Shown here: positions 41,647 through 50,305 of the stretch, piece after piece
Position numbering within the stretch: the stretch's first letter is position 1
Layout: every line of letters begins with the position of its first letter
Source: Paenibacillus elgii NBRC 100335
GTDB lineage: Bacteria; Bacillota; Bacilli; Paenibacillales; NBRC-103111
Length of the DNA stretch: 51,414 nt
Direction: 5' to 3'
Assembly (NCBI RefSeq): GCF_004000865.1
Contig: NZ_BIMB01000052.1
Location: 1-51,414 of the forward strand
The notes under the pieces: generated by a model
Told to the model about the DNA's origin: nothing
What the model saw: only the letters and a program-made list of their open reading frames with translations
Databases searched by the model: none
Translations under genes and position numbers: made by a program

Positions 41647-41988
41647 TCACTCAGGAACATCAATGTACTCCGACACTCTAGATTGAAGAATTTCAATAAG
41701 ATCTTCATTCATGTACTGATAATCATCAGGAATATCTAAACAGATTAATTTCTTATTCAAGAGTTCATCATTAAATTTATCCCTCAACCTGCGCACATGC
41801 TTCTTCTCCATTACAAAGATAATAGCTGCCCATCCAACATGACCGCTTGTAACTTTAATTCGTGCACTATATTCTGTTCCAGCAGATTTAACGACATAAC
41901 CGTTGATTCCATAAAATATCTTTTCTGCAGTCAAACTACGCCACTTGTTTCTGCTACAAACAAAAAGTAACTTAATCTTCTTCACCAT
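41647..41988 (-). CDS. Low-molecular-weight protein tyrosine phosphatase-like protein
   Basis: The 113-residue product starts with K-L-L-F-V-C-S-R-N-K-W-R-S, the C-x5-R P-loop of low-molecular-weight phosphatases (predicted COG4551 type). Then come S-A-G-T-E-Y-S-A-R, I-I-F-V-M-E and L-D-I-P-D-D-Y-Q-Y-M, the family's typical segments. The general acid Asp in the D-I-P-D-D element is present. Length is normal. Probably cytoplasmic, hydrolysing a phosphotyrosine or small phosphoester. Confidence 0.85.
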   Translation of the reverse strand: MVKKIKLLFVCSRNKWRSLTAEKIFYGINGYVVKSAGTEYSARIKVTSGHVGWAAIIFVMEKKHVRRLRDKFNDELLNKKLICLDIPDDYQYMNEDLIEILQSRVSEYIDVPE

Positions 41989-42062
41989 CCATACTTCTTA
42001 TGAAATATTTGATTTATCGGCTAGCAATATAAGCAAAATCAATTGTCGGCATGACTTCTAAT

Positions 42063-42296
42063 TTACTCACTATCTACCCAATTAAACTCTATACTTTCGC
42101 AATTTAATCTCTTTCTTATCCATGCCTCAACTTCTCTTTTCGAGTAAAGATTAATTGAAGAGGTATATACTACCTCTGATTTTTTCCTAATCTCAACTTC
42201 GAATAGAAATTCATCATATGATGGGGAATAAATACGATTTACAGTAATGGTATAAAGAATGTTATTTACAACAACCTGAGAAGTCCATTCATCCAT
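42063..42296 (-). CDS. Hypothetical small protein
   Basis: The 77-residue product starts at ATG behind GAGGTGCTGGA. V-V-V-N-N-I-L-Y-T-I-T-V-N-R-I-Y-S-P, F-L-F-E-V-E-I-R and W-I-R-K-R-L are beta then helix. A leader with AACAATTTCAATGTG precedes it. Family unknown. Confidence 0.6.
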   Translation of the reverse strand: MDEWTSQVVVNNILYTITVNRIYSPSYDEFLFEVEIRKKSEVVYTSSINLYSKREVEAWIRKRLNCESIEFNWVDSE

Positions 42297-42329
42297 TCCA
42301 GCACCTCATATCACATTGAAATTGTTGTT

Positions 42330-42602
42330 TTATTGTCTCTCTGAACTCTTAACGAACTTTATCATCAATACACCATCTTGCAGCTCAGCAGAATAACAAT
42401 TTTCGTTTAAATTTTCAGTTGAAAATTGATATTCGAGAATTGCATCTGCCATTTCTTGAGTGAGTCTCCCTTTAAAATACGGTATATTCAACTTAGTTCC
42501 AACTTGAAAATCTTCATCACAACAATTAATATCAATGTGTTCTATTATCGTTTTAACTGAATCGCTTAAATCAGCCCATTTTAAATTACATTTATTATTC
42601 AC
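42330..42602 (-). CDS. Hypothetical small protein
   Basis: The product has about 90 residues from GTG 42602, nine bases after AAGGGAG; an ATG three codons earlier touches that site, and the frame is open back to 42644. L-K-W-A-D-L-S-D-S-V-K-T-I-I, C-C-D-E-D-F-Q-V-G-T-K and L-Q-D-G-V-L-M-I-K-F-V. Family unknown. Confidence 0.55.
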   Translation of the reverse strand: MNNKCNLKWADLSDSVKTIIEHIDINCCDEDFQVGTKLNIPYFKGRLTQEMADAILEYQFSTENLNENCYSAELQDGVLMIKFVKSSERQ

Positions 42603-42630
42603 TACTTTCATCTCCCTTAAAATTATCTTT

Positions 42631-42774
42631 TTATCGTAATTCAATTAGATAAACAATAAAACTATTCCCTAAGTCACGCACCTGATAAGTTTTGTTATCA
42701 ACTTCAATTACCTCTCCAATAGAATATCTCCGTTTTGGAAGGTTTAGATTATAATCTCCTGTTACAGCGACCAT
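42631..42774 (-). CDS. Small protein or C-terminal gene fragment
   Basis: A 47-residue frame from ATG 42774: M-V-A-V-T-G-D-Y-N-L-N-L-P-K-R-R-Y-S, then G-E-V-I-E-V-D-N-K-T-Y-Q-V-R-D-L-G. The preceding codons (S-W-D-E) are in frame but follow a stop. It reads like the end of a larger gene. It overlaps the start region of the next gene. Confidence 0.4.
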   Translation of the reverse strand: MVAVTGDYNLNLPKRRYSIGEVIEVDNKTYQVRDLGNSFIVYLIELR

Positions 42775-42824
42775 TTCATCCCAACTTCTTAATTATTTCT
42801 AAGAAAAAAACTAGCTATTATTTG

Positions 42825-43010
42825 TTAAACCCATTTGCCAGTTGGTTTCTCTGTTATTGTTTTGCCAATCTTAATCTCATTATAGGATATTTTCTCTTTT
42901 CGCATAGTCTTAATAATTGCATCGCGTGAAGCTTCAAATGAACCTGCACCAGTCCCTCTTAAAATTCTCTCTTCACCTTTTACTGTAGCGTGAAATTCGC
43001 AGTTTAGAAT
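42825..43010 (-). pseudogene. N-terminally cut gene ending at the rlmD repeat
   Basis: A frame without a start runs in from the right edge of the repeat and reads C-E-F-H-A-T-V-K-G-E-E-R-I-L-R-G-T-G-A-G, S-R-D-A-I-I-K-T-M-R and T-G-K-W-V, to TAA 42825. It looks like the C-terminal two thirds of a small protein. The cut coincides with the start of the 118-base repeat (DR2), so the insertion event cut this gene. Confidence 0.5.
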
Positions 43011-43127
43011 TAATGTTCGTATTAGTTATGCAAAAAAAGAACCTCCTTTTCAGGAAGTTCTCCATATAAATAATTCAGTTAATTAATTTCAATTCTCCCG
43101 ATACATCCTTACCACGCACTCCACATG
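43010..43127. repeat. Direct repeat copy DR2: functional rlmD 3' end and terminator
   Basis: These 118 bases match DR1 at 29479-29596. Copy DR2 includes the true stop of rlmD, its last 13 or so codons and the terminator. GC content rises sharply to the right of this repeat. Confidence 0.8.
43031..43061 (-). terminator. rlmD terminator
   Basis: On the minus strand AGAACTTCCT pairs with AGGAGGTTCT, followed by T7. It lies 28 bases after the rlmD stop. Confidence 0.9.
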
Positions 43128-44564
43128 CGCCGTCTGCGGGAACATATCCACCGGCTGAATCCAGTCCAGTCGGTAGCCTTGCTCGAGCAGCATCTGGCAG
43201 TCCTTCGCCAGGGTGGACGGATTGCACGACACGTAGACGAGTCGTGCCGGCTTCGCCTCGGCGAGCGCGAGCAGCAGCGGGCGCTCGCAGCCGGTGCGCG
43301 GTGGGTCGACCACGACGACGTCGGGGCGGATACCGCGCTGCACCCATTCGGGCAGCAGTTGCTCGGCGCGTCCGACGAAGAAGCGGGCGTTCGCCGCGCC
43401 GCTCGCCCGGGCATTGTCCCGAGCGTCGACGACCGCCTCGGGGATAAGCTCGATGCCGCGCACCTCGCGGGCGTGCGGGGCGAGCCAGAGCCCGATCGTG
43501 CCGGTGCCGCAATAGGCGTCGACGACGAGCTCTTCGCCGGTCAGCGCGGCGGCTTCGCGGACGGCGTCGTACAGCTTCACCGTTTGCTCGGGGTTCAACT
43601 GGAAGAAGGCGCGGGGGGAGAGGGTGAAGCGGACGTCGCCGAGCGTCTCGTCCAGCCGCTCCTTGCCCCACAGCACCGTCGTTTTCGCACCGAAAATGAG
43701 CGGAGAAGCATCTCGATTCAAATTTTGCGCGATGGTCGTCACCTGCGGCAGCTCGTCGCGGATGCGGCGGACGAGCCGCTCGCGGTCCGGAATGCGGTCC
43801 GCCGCGGTGATGAGCGTGAGCTGAACCTCGCCGGATTGCCGGCCGACCCGGGCTACGATGGTGCGGACGACGCCTTGGCGGGTCCGTTCGTTGTAGACGG
43901 GGATGTCCAGCTCGCCAAGCAGCTTGGCGACCGTCTCCGTGACCCGGTTGATCGCCGGATCGTGTATCGCGCAGCCGGTAATGTCGACGAGCTTATGCGT
44001 GCCGGGGGAGTACAAGCCCGCAACGACCTGCTCGCCTGCGCGGCCGAGCTGCAGCTGCGCCTTGTTGCGGTAGCTCCAAGGGTTGTCCATGCCGAGAATC
44101 GGCCGGATCGGGGCCGACTCCATGCCCGCGTACCGTCGGAACGCTTCCCGTACCAGCTCCTCCTTGGCATGCAACTGAGCCTCGTACGTCATGTGCTGAA
44201 GCTGACAGCCGCCGCAGCTGTCGTAGACGGGACAGGGCGGCTTTTGACGGTGTGGCGAAGCTTTTTCCACTTCCACCAGCTTGGCCGTGATATAGCTCGG
44301 CTCGACCTTCGTCACTGTCGCTTTGACGACTTCCTCCGGCAGCGTTCCGTCGATGAACACCGCTTTGCGCTTGTAATAGCCGACGCCTTCGCCGTTAATG
44401 CCGATCCGCTTGATCGTGACCACGATCCGGTCGCCGGCTCTCAGATCCTCTGCCGACGCGGGCCGGCTTGCCGCGGGCTTCTTCCCGCCAGACTTGTGCG
44501 CGGCTTCCGGTCTTTTTCCCTGCGGACGCGAAGACTCGCGGTTCTTTTTCCATTCAGTGCTCAT
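43089..44564 (-). CDS. rlmD: 23S rRNA (uracil-C5)-methyltransferase RlmD/RlmCD
   Basis: The product has 491 residues from ATG 44564 (GGAGAGAAC upstream). A basic N-terminal tail leads to a TRAM domain (I-V-V-T-I-K-R-I-G-I-N-G-E-G), an iron-sulfur motif C-P-V-Y-D-S-C-G-G-C, then the SAM-binding V-D-A-Y-C-G-T-G-T-I-G-L-W and catalytic Y-V-S-C-N-P. The enzyme methylates U1939/U747-type positions of 23S rRNA. Length is slightly long for the family because of the tail. Its 3' end is the repeated insertion site of this window. Confidence 0.93.
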   Translation of the reverse strand: MSTEWKKNRESSRPQGKRPEAAHKSGGKKPAASRPASAEDLRAGDRIVVTIKRIGINGEGVGYYKRKAVFIDGTLPEEVVKATVTKVEPSYITAKLVEVEKASPHRQKPPCPVYDSCGGCQLQHMTYEAQLHAKEELVREAFRRYAGMESAPIRPILGMDNPWSYRNKAQLQLGRAGEQVVAGLYSPGTHKLVDITGCAIHDPAINRVTETVAKLLGELDIPVYNERTRQGVVRTIVARVGRQSGEVQLTLITAADRIPDRERLVRRIRDELPQVTTIAQNLNRDASPLIFGAKTTVLWGKERLDETLGDVRFTLSPRAFFQLNPEQTVKLYDAVREAAALTGEELVVDAYCGTGTIGLWLAPHAREVRGIELIPEAVVDARDNARASGAANARFFVGRAEQLLPEWVQRGIRPDVVVVDPPRTGCERPLLLALAEAKPARLVYVSCNPSTLAKDCQMLLEQGYRLDWIQPVDMFPQTAHVECVVRMYREN

Positions 44565-44723
44565 GCCGTTCTCTCCGTTTCTTGTCGAATCGCTGTTCTT
44601 ACTATACCATGACCGGGTCGGATTGGCGAAACGGGCGCCATACATAAGATTAGGCATCCCCGTCGGCCGGATGGTATACTCTAGCTGTAGCTTTTTCCAA
44701 GAACGCCCCCAAAGGAGCTGAAG

Positions 44724-45683
44724 ATGTTGCCGATGGCGGAAACGATGATCAAAGCGGACGGATTAGTTAAACGGTACGGGGATTTTACGGCCGTAAAAGG
44801 CGTCCATTTCGAAGTTTATCAAGGCGAGGTATTCGGGCTGCTCGGTCCGAACGGCGCAGGTAAAACGACTACGATGGAAATGATCGAGGGGCTCCGACAG
44901 CCGGATGACGGGCATGCGGTTGTGGCCGGCTTCGATACCCGGACGCAGCTGAATCGGGTCAAGCAGGTAATCGGCGTCCAGCTGCAATCCACCTCGCTGT
45001 TCGATCTGCTGAAAGTGCACGAGATCGTCCGCATGTACGCCAGCTTTTATCCGAGCTCCGTCCCGATCGAGCCGCTGCTGGAAGATATGATTTTGCAGGA
45101 AAAACGCAACGACCGCGTCAAAAACCTCTCCGGCGGGCAAAAACAGCGTCTGGCGATTGCGCTGGCGCTCGTGAACGATCCGCAGGTGGTCTTTTTGGAC
45201 GAGCCGACGACGGGGCTGGACCCGCAGGCCAGGCGGATGCTGTGGGATATCGTGTTAAGGCTCAAGGAACGCGGCAAAACGATCGTGCTCAGCACGCATT
45301 ACATGGAAGAAGCGCACACTTTGTGCGACCGTATCTGCTTAATGGACAGCGGGCAGGTGATCGCGCTTGATACGCCCCGGAATCTGGTCCGCAATCTGCA
45401 ATCCGACAGCGCCATCGAATTCAGACTCGAAGGTGCCGACAGTTGGAGCGGGGAGCGGCAGGAGGCTATGACGGAAGCGCTGCAGGAAGTAAGCGAGGTG
45501 AAGCAGGTGGATCAGCGCAAAGATATTTTCGTGCTGTATACCGACCATCTGCAAACCTCCCTCGTCGATCTGATCGGCCGGGCGGAAGGGCAGGGATGGC
45601 GCGTGCAGGAGCTGCAGACCCGGACGGCCACGCTGGAGGACGTCTTCATCCACATGACGGGAAGGAGCTTGAGGGAAGCATGA
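44724..45683 (+). CDS. ABC transporter ATP-binding protein
   Basis: The 319-residue product starts at ATG behind AAAGGAG. Walker A G-P-N-G-A-G-K-T-T (about 44-52), signature L-S-G-G-Q (about 135), Walker B V-V-F-L-D-E-P-T-T-G-L-D-P (about 155) and the switch His in S-T-H-Y-M. The C-terminal extension is typical of ABC-2 type ATPases (DrrA/CcmA-like). It couples to the permease at 45680, which overlaps its stop by four bases (ATGA). Confidence 0.93.
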   Translation: MLPMAETMIKADGLVKRYGDFTAVKGVHFEVYQGEVFGLLGPNGAGKTTTMEMIEGLRQPDDGHAVVAGFDTRTQLNRVKQVIGVQLQSTSLFDLLKVHEIVRMYASFYPSSVPIEPLLEDMILQEKRNDRVKNLSGGQKQRLAIALALVNDPQVVFLDEPTTGLDPQARRMLWDIVLRLKERGKTIVLSTHYMEEAHTLCDRICLMDSGQVIALDTPRNLVRNLQSDSAIEFRLEGADSWSGERQEAMTEALQEVSEVKQVDQRKDIFVLYTDHLQTSLVDLIGRAEGQGWRVQELQTRTATLEDVFIHMTGRSLREA

Positions 45684-46777
45684 ACGCTTACATTCATCTG
45701 ACGCTTGCCCAGCTGCGGCTGTTTGTCCGCAACCGGCAGGTGCTGTTCTGGACGCTGCTTTTTCCGATCTTCTTCATGGTCATGCTGGGCTCGTTCCTCG
45801 GCAAGGGCAATCCGGTCTCCGTCTCCGGGGCCATCGTCGATGAGGACCGGACGGCCGCCTCCGAAGCGCTGGTGAAGGCGCTGCAGGACAACCCGATTCT
45901 GCGCTTGAACGCAGCTTCCGCATTAAATCCCGAGCTGGAGACGCTGAAACGCGGCGATTACCAGCTTGTGCTCGTCATTCCAAAGGGCTACGAAGAACAA
46001 ACGAAGCCGGGGAGCACGGGGGCGGCCGCAGCGATCAAAGTGTATTACGACGAAACGAATGCCGCGACCTCGCAAATCGGGCTGCAGGTACTGGCTCCGG
46101 TCGTCGACGGAATCGACAAGAAGCTATCAGGCTACACGCCGAAAATTACGATCCGGCCGGAAGGCGTGCAGTCGCTGAAGCTCAGTTATATCGACTTCCT
46201 GGTGCCGGGCATCGTCGCCATGATGATTATGTCTAACAACCTGAACGGGGTGGCGGGGCAGATCGCTTCGTGGCGGGAGCGGGGCATCCTGCGGCGGATG
46301 CAGAGCACGACGCTGAAAGCGTCGACGTTTATCGCGTCGCAGATTACGGCGCGGCTGCTGCTGAACGGCTTGCAGGCCGTCATCGTGCTGATCGTCGGCT
46401 CGGTCTTTTTCGGCACACAGGTGAACGGCTCTTGGCTGCTGCTGCTCAGCTTCATCGTGCTCGGGACGCTGGCGTTTATGTCGATTGGCTTTATCATTGC
46501 CGGTCTGGCCAAAACGCCGGAGAGCGCCGGGCCGATCGCCGGCTTCATTTCATTCCCGATGCTGTTCCTGGGGGGCGTCTTCTTCCCGATCAAGAACATG
46601 CCCGAGTTCCTTCAGCCGATCGTCAAGCTGCTGCCGATCTCCCATTTGACGACAGCGCTACGTCAGGTGATGAACGTAGGAGCGGGGTTTTCCGTCGTTT
46701 GGACGGAAGCGGCGCTGCTCGGCGGCTGGCTGCTCGTCGCGTTTATCATCGCAAGCTTTACGTTTCGCTGGGAGTAA
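45680..46777 (+). CDS. ABC-2 type transporter permease
   Basis: The product has 365 residues from ATG 45680, overlapping the ATPase stop; a longer upstream frame is a shadow of the ATPase. The N-terminal helix (F-W-T-L-L-F-P-I-F-F-M-V-M) is followed by a large extracellular domain (about 40-160), then five helices with R-E-R-G-I-L-R-R-M and the end V-I-K-L-L-P-I-S-H-L-T-T-A-L. This is the usual organisation for drug or peptide exporters. Substrate unknown. Confidence 0.92.
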   Translation: MNAYIHLTLAQLRLFVRNRQVLFWTLLFPIFFMVMLGSFLGKGNPVSVSGAIVDEDRTAASEALVKALQDNPILRLNAASALNPELETLKRGDYQLVLVIPKGYEEQTKPGSTGAAAAIKVYYDETNAATSQIGLQVLAPVVDGIDKKLSGYTPKITIRPEGVQSLKLSYIDFLVPGIVAMMIMSNNLNGVAGQIASWRERGILRRMQSTTLKASTFIASQITARLLLNGLQAVIVLIVGSVFFGTQVNGSWLLLLSFIVLGTLAFMSIGFIIAGLAKTPESAGPIAGFISFPMLFLGGVFFPIKNMPEFLQPIVKLLPISHLTTALRQVMNVGAGFSVVWTEAALLGGWLLVAFIIASFTFRWE

Positions 46778-47003
46778 GACAGGGCTTCGGTCCAGTTTGC
46801 AACATGATCAGACGACACCGGCCCTTCCGCTCGAAAATTCCACATTTTTTTCTTAAAAATGGGAAATACTATGCTCATCATGCTGCATATATAGAGAAAA
46901 GGAGAATTTTAACCTTTTGTTTATATTCTCCTAATGTTGTCTTAATGTTTACCCGGTAACATGAAGACAATAATATTCGATGCGAAGGGACGATTTTTAG
47001 ATC

Positions 47004-47231
47004 ATGATTTTGTACCAATTGGCCAAGAGACTGGCGGAGCGCAATCGACTGCAGCACAACATCGAGCGTTCCGAGGGCAATATCGAAGCATTGGTAACGC
47101 AAAAGGAGCAGGTGGAGGAGCAACTGTTGACTCAGGCCAACATGTGGAAGGAAGAGGGGCAGGACGAATTTATGCTTGCTGCGCTGGCCCCCGAGCCGGA
47201 CAGCCTGCCTGTCAACGAATCTTTGTATTAG
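47004..47231 (+). CDS. Small coiled-coil protein
   Basis: The 75-residue, highly charged product starts at ATG; the nearest AAGGGA is rather far upstream, so the start is uncertain. A helical segment R-L-A-E-R-N-R-L-Q-H-N-I-E-R-S-E with heptad-like leucines covers most of it. No membrane or catalytic motif. Family unknown. Confidence 0.55.
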   Translation: MILYQLAKRLAERNRLQHNIERSEGNIEALVTQKEQVEEQLLTQANMWKEEGQDEFMLAALAPEPDSLPVNESLY

Positions 47232-47237
47232 CTTTGG

Positions 47238-47271
47238 GAAAATGGGACGTCACGTTCCATTTTCTTTTTTT
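47238..47271 (+). terminator. Terminator
   Basis: GAAAATGG and CCATTTTC pair around GACGTCACGTT, followed by T7. It follows the small coiled-coil gene. Confidence 0.85.
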
Positions 47272-47353
47272 GTGTTCAGTTTCGTTTCGCGGTAGAATAG
47301 GGATACTGTTCAATACGAAAATGGAAAAGTAAAGAGGTAGGTACGAAATTCTC

Positions 47354-49123
47354 ATGAAAAATATTGTCTTATCGACGTTAAACGCCAAATATATTCACAC
47401 TTCGCTCGCACTTCGGTATTTGAAGGCGTTCAGCCAGCACGATTTTCCCGGTATCCAGATTGCCGAATACACGATCAAGGACCCGGCGATGAATATCGTG
47501 TCCGACATTTACCAGCGCAAGCCCGAAGTCGTCGGCTTCTCTTGCTATATCTGGAACATCGAAGAAACGATCGTCGTAGTCAGCATGCTCAAGAAGATCA
47601 TGCCCGAGCTGATCGTCGTTTTAGGCGGTCCGGAGGTGTCCTACGATACGGAGTATTGGATGAACCGGCTGCCGGAAGTTAACTTCATCGTCGTCGGAGA
47701 AGGGGAGGAGACGCTCCATCACCTGCTGACCGAGCTTGAGGGAGACCGCGCCTTGTACAGCGTCTTCGGCCTCGCTTACCGCAACAAAGAAGGACGGGTC
47801 GTCATCAACCCGCCGCGGCCGAAGCTGGCCTTGGACGATATTCCGACGCCGCATCGTTTTGCGGAAGATGTCCCAAGCCTCGCGAACCGGGTCGTCTATT
47901 TCGAGACAAGCCGGGGCTGTCCGTTCAGCTGTCAATTTTGTCTGTCTTCTATTGAAGTAGGCGTGCGTTATTTCGATATAGAGCGGACTAAGAGCGACCT
48001 GCTCTATCTGATCCATTCCGGCGCGAAGCTGATCAAGTTCGTGGACCGGACGTTCAATATTAAGCGTGATTATGCCATGGATATGTTCGAATTTCTGATC
48101 CAAAACCATAACGGCTGCGTGTTCCAGTTCGAGATTACGGCGGACATTATGCGGCCGGAAGTGCTCGATTATTTGGCAGAGAATGCGCCGGTCGGCATAT
48201 TCCGCTTCGAGATCGGGGTTCAGTCGACGAACGATTTGACCAACAGCCTCGTCAAACGTCGCCAAAACTTCGCTAAGCTGACTCGTACGGTGACGAAGGT
48301 GAAGGAAAGCGGAAAAATCGACCAGCATCTCGACTTGATCGCCGGGCTGCCCGAGGAAGATTACAACAGCTTCCGCAAAACGTTCAACGATGTATTTGCC
48401 CTCGGTCCCGAAGAATTGCAGCTTGGCTTCCTGAAAATGCTCCGCGGCACCGGGATGCGCCACGACGCAGATAAATACGGCTACCTCTACATGGATCACG
48501 CGCCGTATGAAATTCTCGGCAACAAGATTTTACCGTTCTCGGACTTGGTTCGGATCAAGCGGGTAGAGGATGTGCTGGAAAAATACTGGAACGCCCATCG
48601 GATGGACCATACGGTCCGGTATTTGATTGAGCGCGAATTTACATCGGCCTTCGACTTCTTCCAAGAGTTCGGCGATTATTGGGAGGAGCGGGGCTGGCAA
48701 AAAATCGGGCATCAGCTTGAGGATTTGTTCACCCGGCTGCATGCGTTCCTGAAGCATCGCGGCACAGCCAAGCTCGACATCATCGAAGGCTTGATGAAGC
48801 TGGATTATTTCCTGAACCACAAGTACAAGCCGCGCAAAATTTGGTGGGATTTCACCTTGGACAAGCCTCAGCAGTCCGATTATTTGCGGCTGCTTGCCGA
48901 GCAGCCCGAAGCGGTTTCCGGTTCATTCGCCGCGCTGGGCATCGGGGAGAAGGAACTGCATAAGCATGTCATGATCGAAAAGCTGCCGTTCCGGCTGGAC
49001 CGTTATTTACAGAGCGGAGAGCTGGACCGGACAAGCGAGCAACTGCTCATCGTGTACTTCCCGCCGGACGCTGCGGCCAAGCCGCAGCCGTTTACGCTGG
49101 CCCTGGAGCCGACGAGCGCCTGA
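47354..49123 (+). CDS. B12-binding radical SAM protein, DUF4080 type
   Basis: The 589-residue product starts at ATG behind AAAGAGGTAGG. The N-terminus is a cobalamin-binding Rossmann domain (V-L-G-G-P-E-V-S-Y-D, V-V-G-E-G-E-E-T). The radical SAM cluster motif C-P-F-S-C-Q-F-C lies at about 192-199. A DUF4080-type C-terminal extension follows. B12/radical SAM proteins catalyse methylations or rearrangements; the substrate of this widely conserved Firmicute member is unknown. It ends at a strong terminator. Confidence 0.9.
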   Translation: MKNIVLSTLNAKYIHTSLALRYLKAFSQHDFPGIQIAEYTIKDPAMNIVSDIYQRKPEVVGFSCYIWNIEETIVVVSMLKKIMPELIVVLGGPEVSYDTEYWMNRLPEVNFIVVGEGEETLHHLLTELEGDRALYSVFGLAYRNKEGRVVINPPRPKLALDDIPTPHRFAEDVPSLANRVVYFETSRGCPFSCQFCLSSIEVGVRYFDIERTKSDLLYLIHSGAKLIKFVDRTFNIKRDYAMDMFEFLIQNHNGCVFQFEITADIMRPEVLDYLAENAPVGIFRFEIGVQSTNDLTNSLVKRRQNFAKLTRTVTKVKESGKIDQHLDLIAGLPEEDYNSFRKTFNDVFALGPEELQLGFLKMLRGTGMRHDADKYGYLYMDHAPYEILGNKILPFSDLVRIKRVEDVLEKYWNAHRMDHTVRYLIEREFTSAFDFFQEFGDYWEERGWQKIGHQLEDLFTRLHAFLKHRGTAKLDIIEGLMKLDYFLNHKYKPRKIWWDFTLDKPQQSDYLRLLAEQPEAVSGSFAALGIGEKELHKHVMIEKLPFRLDRYLQSGELDRTSEQLLIVYFPPDAAAKPQPFTLALEPTSA

Positions 49124-49141
49124 GCGCATAGGCCATAACGC

Positions 49142-49187
49142 AAGAACACCCCGTCTTCACGAACAAGACGAGGTGTTCTTTTGTTTT
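49142..49187. terminator. Bidirectional terminator
   Basis: AAGAACACC and GGTGTTCTT with inner GTCTT/AAGAC pairs around a 7-base loop, followed by T-rich sequence. It separates the convergent radical SAM and manA genes. Confidence 0.9.
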
Positions 49188-49201
49188 AGGGCCGCGGAGG
49201 T

Positions 49202-50167
49202 CTACGGCAGGTAGCTGCGCAGGACCGTCATGCTGCCCTCAAGCGAATAGCTGCCAAGGTTGGCCGGCAGCAGGTAACATTCGCCAGGTTTCACATTCAG
49301 CTCGCCGTCGGCCCAACGGATCGATCCCGTGCCTTCGCAGATGATGTGGATCACGAAGCTTTCCGGCGACGTTTGCAGCGGCCATTGGCCTTCGACGCGG
49401 CCTTTTTCCGTCACGAAGAACGGGGAGCGGGCCAAGGTCAACCATTCGCCGGAGGCGTTCAGGTTCGTTTTCATATACGTAGCGCCCGAATTTTCGTAGG
49501 CGATGACATTCAAGGAATCTTCAATGTGCAGCTCACGCGGCTTGCCGTCCAGACCGAGACGGTCGTAATCGTACAGACGATAGGTGCTGTCCGAATTTTG
49601 TTGAATTTCGGCGACCAGCACGCCAGCTCCAAGCGCATGCACGGTGCCTGCAGGAATATAGAACGAATCGCCCGCTTCGGCGGTAACTTCGTTCAAGCAG
49701 TCCAGAATGCGGTTCTGCTCGATAGCTTCAGCCAACTGCTCGCGGGTAACGCCGTCTTTCAAACCGTAAATGATTTTGGCGCCCGGCTTGGCGTCCAGAA
49801 TGTACCACATTTCGGTTTTGCCCAACTCGCCTTGCGGCAGACGCTCGTAATGATCGTTCGGGTGCACCTGCACGGACAGGTCGTCCTGGCAATCCAGCAG
49901 CTTGATCAGCAGCGGGAACCGGCCGTTTTTCTCCGAAAAGCCCTTTCTGCCAAAAAACTCACTCCCGTACTGCTCGCGGATTTGATCGAGTCCCATGCCG
50001 GCCAACTCGCCGTTCGCGACGGTTGTCGTTCCGTTCGGGTGATCGCCGATCATCCATCCTTCGCCGATCTTACCCTCCGGCAGTTCGAGTCCGAACTGTT
50101 CGAGCGCACGTCCGCCCCATACTCTTTCTTTAAATTCAGGCTTGCATTGCAACGGATACGGCTTCAT
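49202..50167 (-). CDS. manA: Mannose-6-phosphate isomerase, class I
   Basis: The 321-residue product starts at ATG behind GGAAGTGGAG. The type I PMI zinc-binding residues are in V-Q-V-H-P-N-D (Gln/His), K-T-E-M-W-Y (Glu) and G-T-V-H-A-L-G (His). Length is typical of the short Firmicute class. It interconverts fructose-6-phosphate and mannose-6-phosphate, feeding GDP-mannose and polysaccharide synthesis. Single gene; its upstream region is short. Confidence 0.93.
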   Translation of the reverse strand: MKPYPLQCKPEFKERVWGGRALEQFGLELPEGKIGEGWMIGDHPNGTTTVANGELAGMGLDQIREQYGSEFFGRKGFSEKNGRFPLLIKLLDCQDDLSVQVHPNDHYERLPQGELGKTEMWYILDAKPGAKIIYGLKDGVTREQLAEAIEQNRILDCLNEVTAEAGDSFYIPAGTVHALGAGVLVAEIQQNSDSTYRLYDYDRLGLDGKPRELHIEDSLNVIAYENSGATYMKTNLNASGEWLTLARSPFFVTEKGRVEGQWPLQTSPESFVIHIICEGTGSIRWADGELNVKPGECYLLPANLGSYSLEGSMTVLRSYLP

Positions 50168-50305
50168 TACTCTCCACTTCCTTATCCTTGTCGGCCGGGT
50201 TTACTGAAGCAAACCGGGCCTTTTCATTTTTTTTCTATTTTGCATTATATCAATCCGCCCCGCGTTTTGCTATAGCTAAAAGCACTGAAAGCGGGGGCAC
50301 GAGCA

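Noticed and set aside
19031..43080. Search for CRISPR arrays, tRNA genes and integrase or recombinase genes in the accessory region
   Set aside because: There is no regularly spaced repeat series, no cloverleaf and no tyrosine or serine recombinase motif. The repeats seen are isolated copies.
43125..44612. Long plus-strand open frame of 495 codons
   Set aside because: It is the antisense of rlmD in high-GC DNA; the minus-strand frame has the iron-sulfur and SAM motifs.
45443..45679. N-terminal extension of the ABC permease
   Set aside because: It overlaps the end of the ATPase gene in another frame, and the ATG at 45680 with ATGA coupling gives the standard permease start.
46270..46959. Plus-strand open frame of 229 codons
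   Set aside because: It is a frame shadow of the ABC permease; arginine/alanine-rich with no domain.
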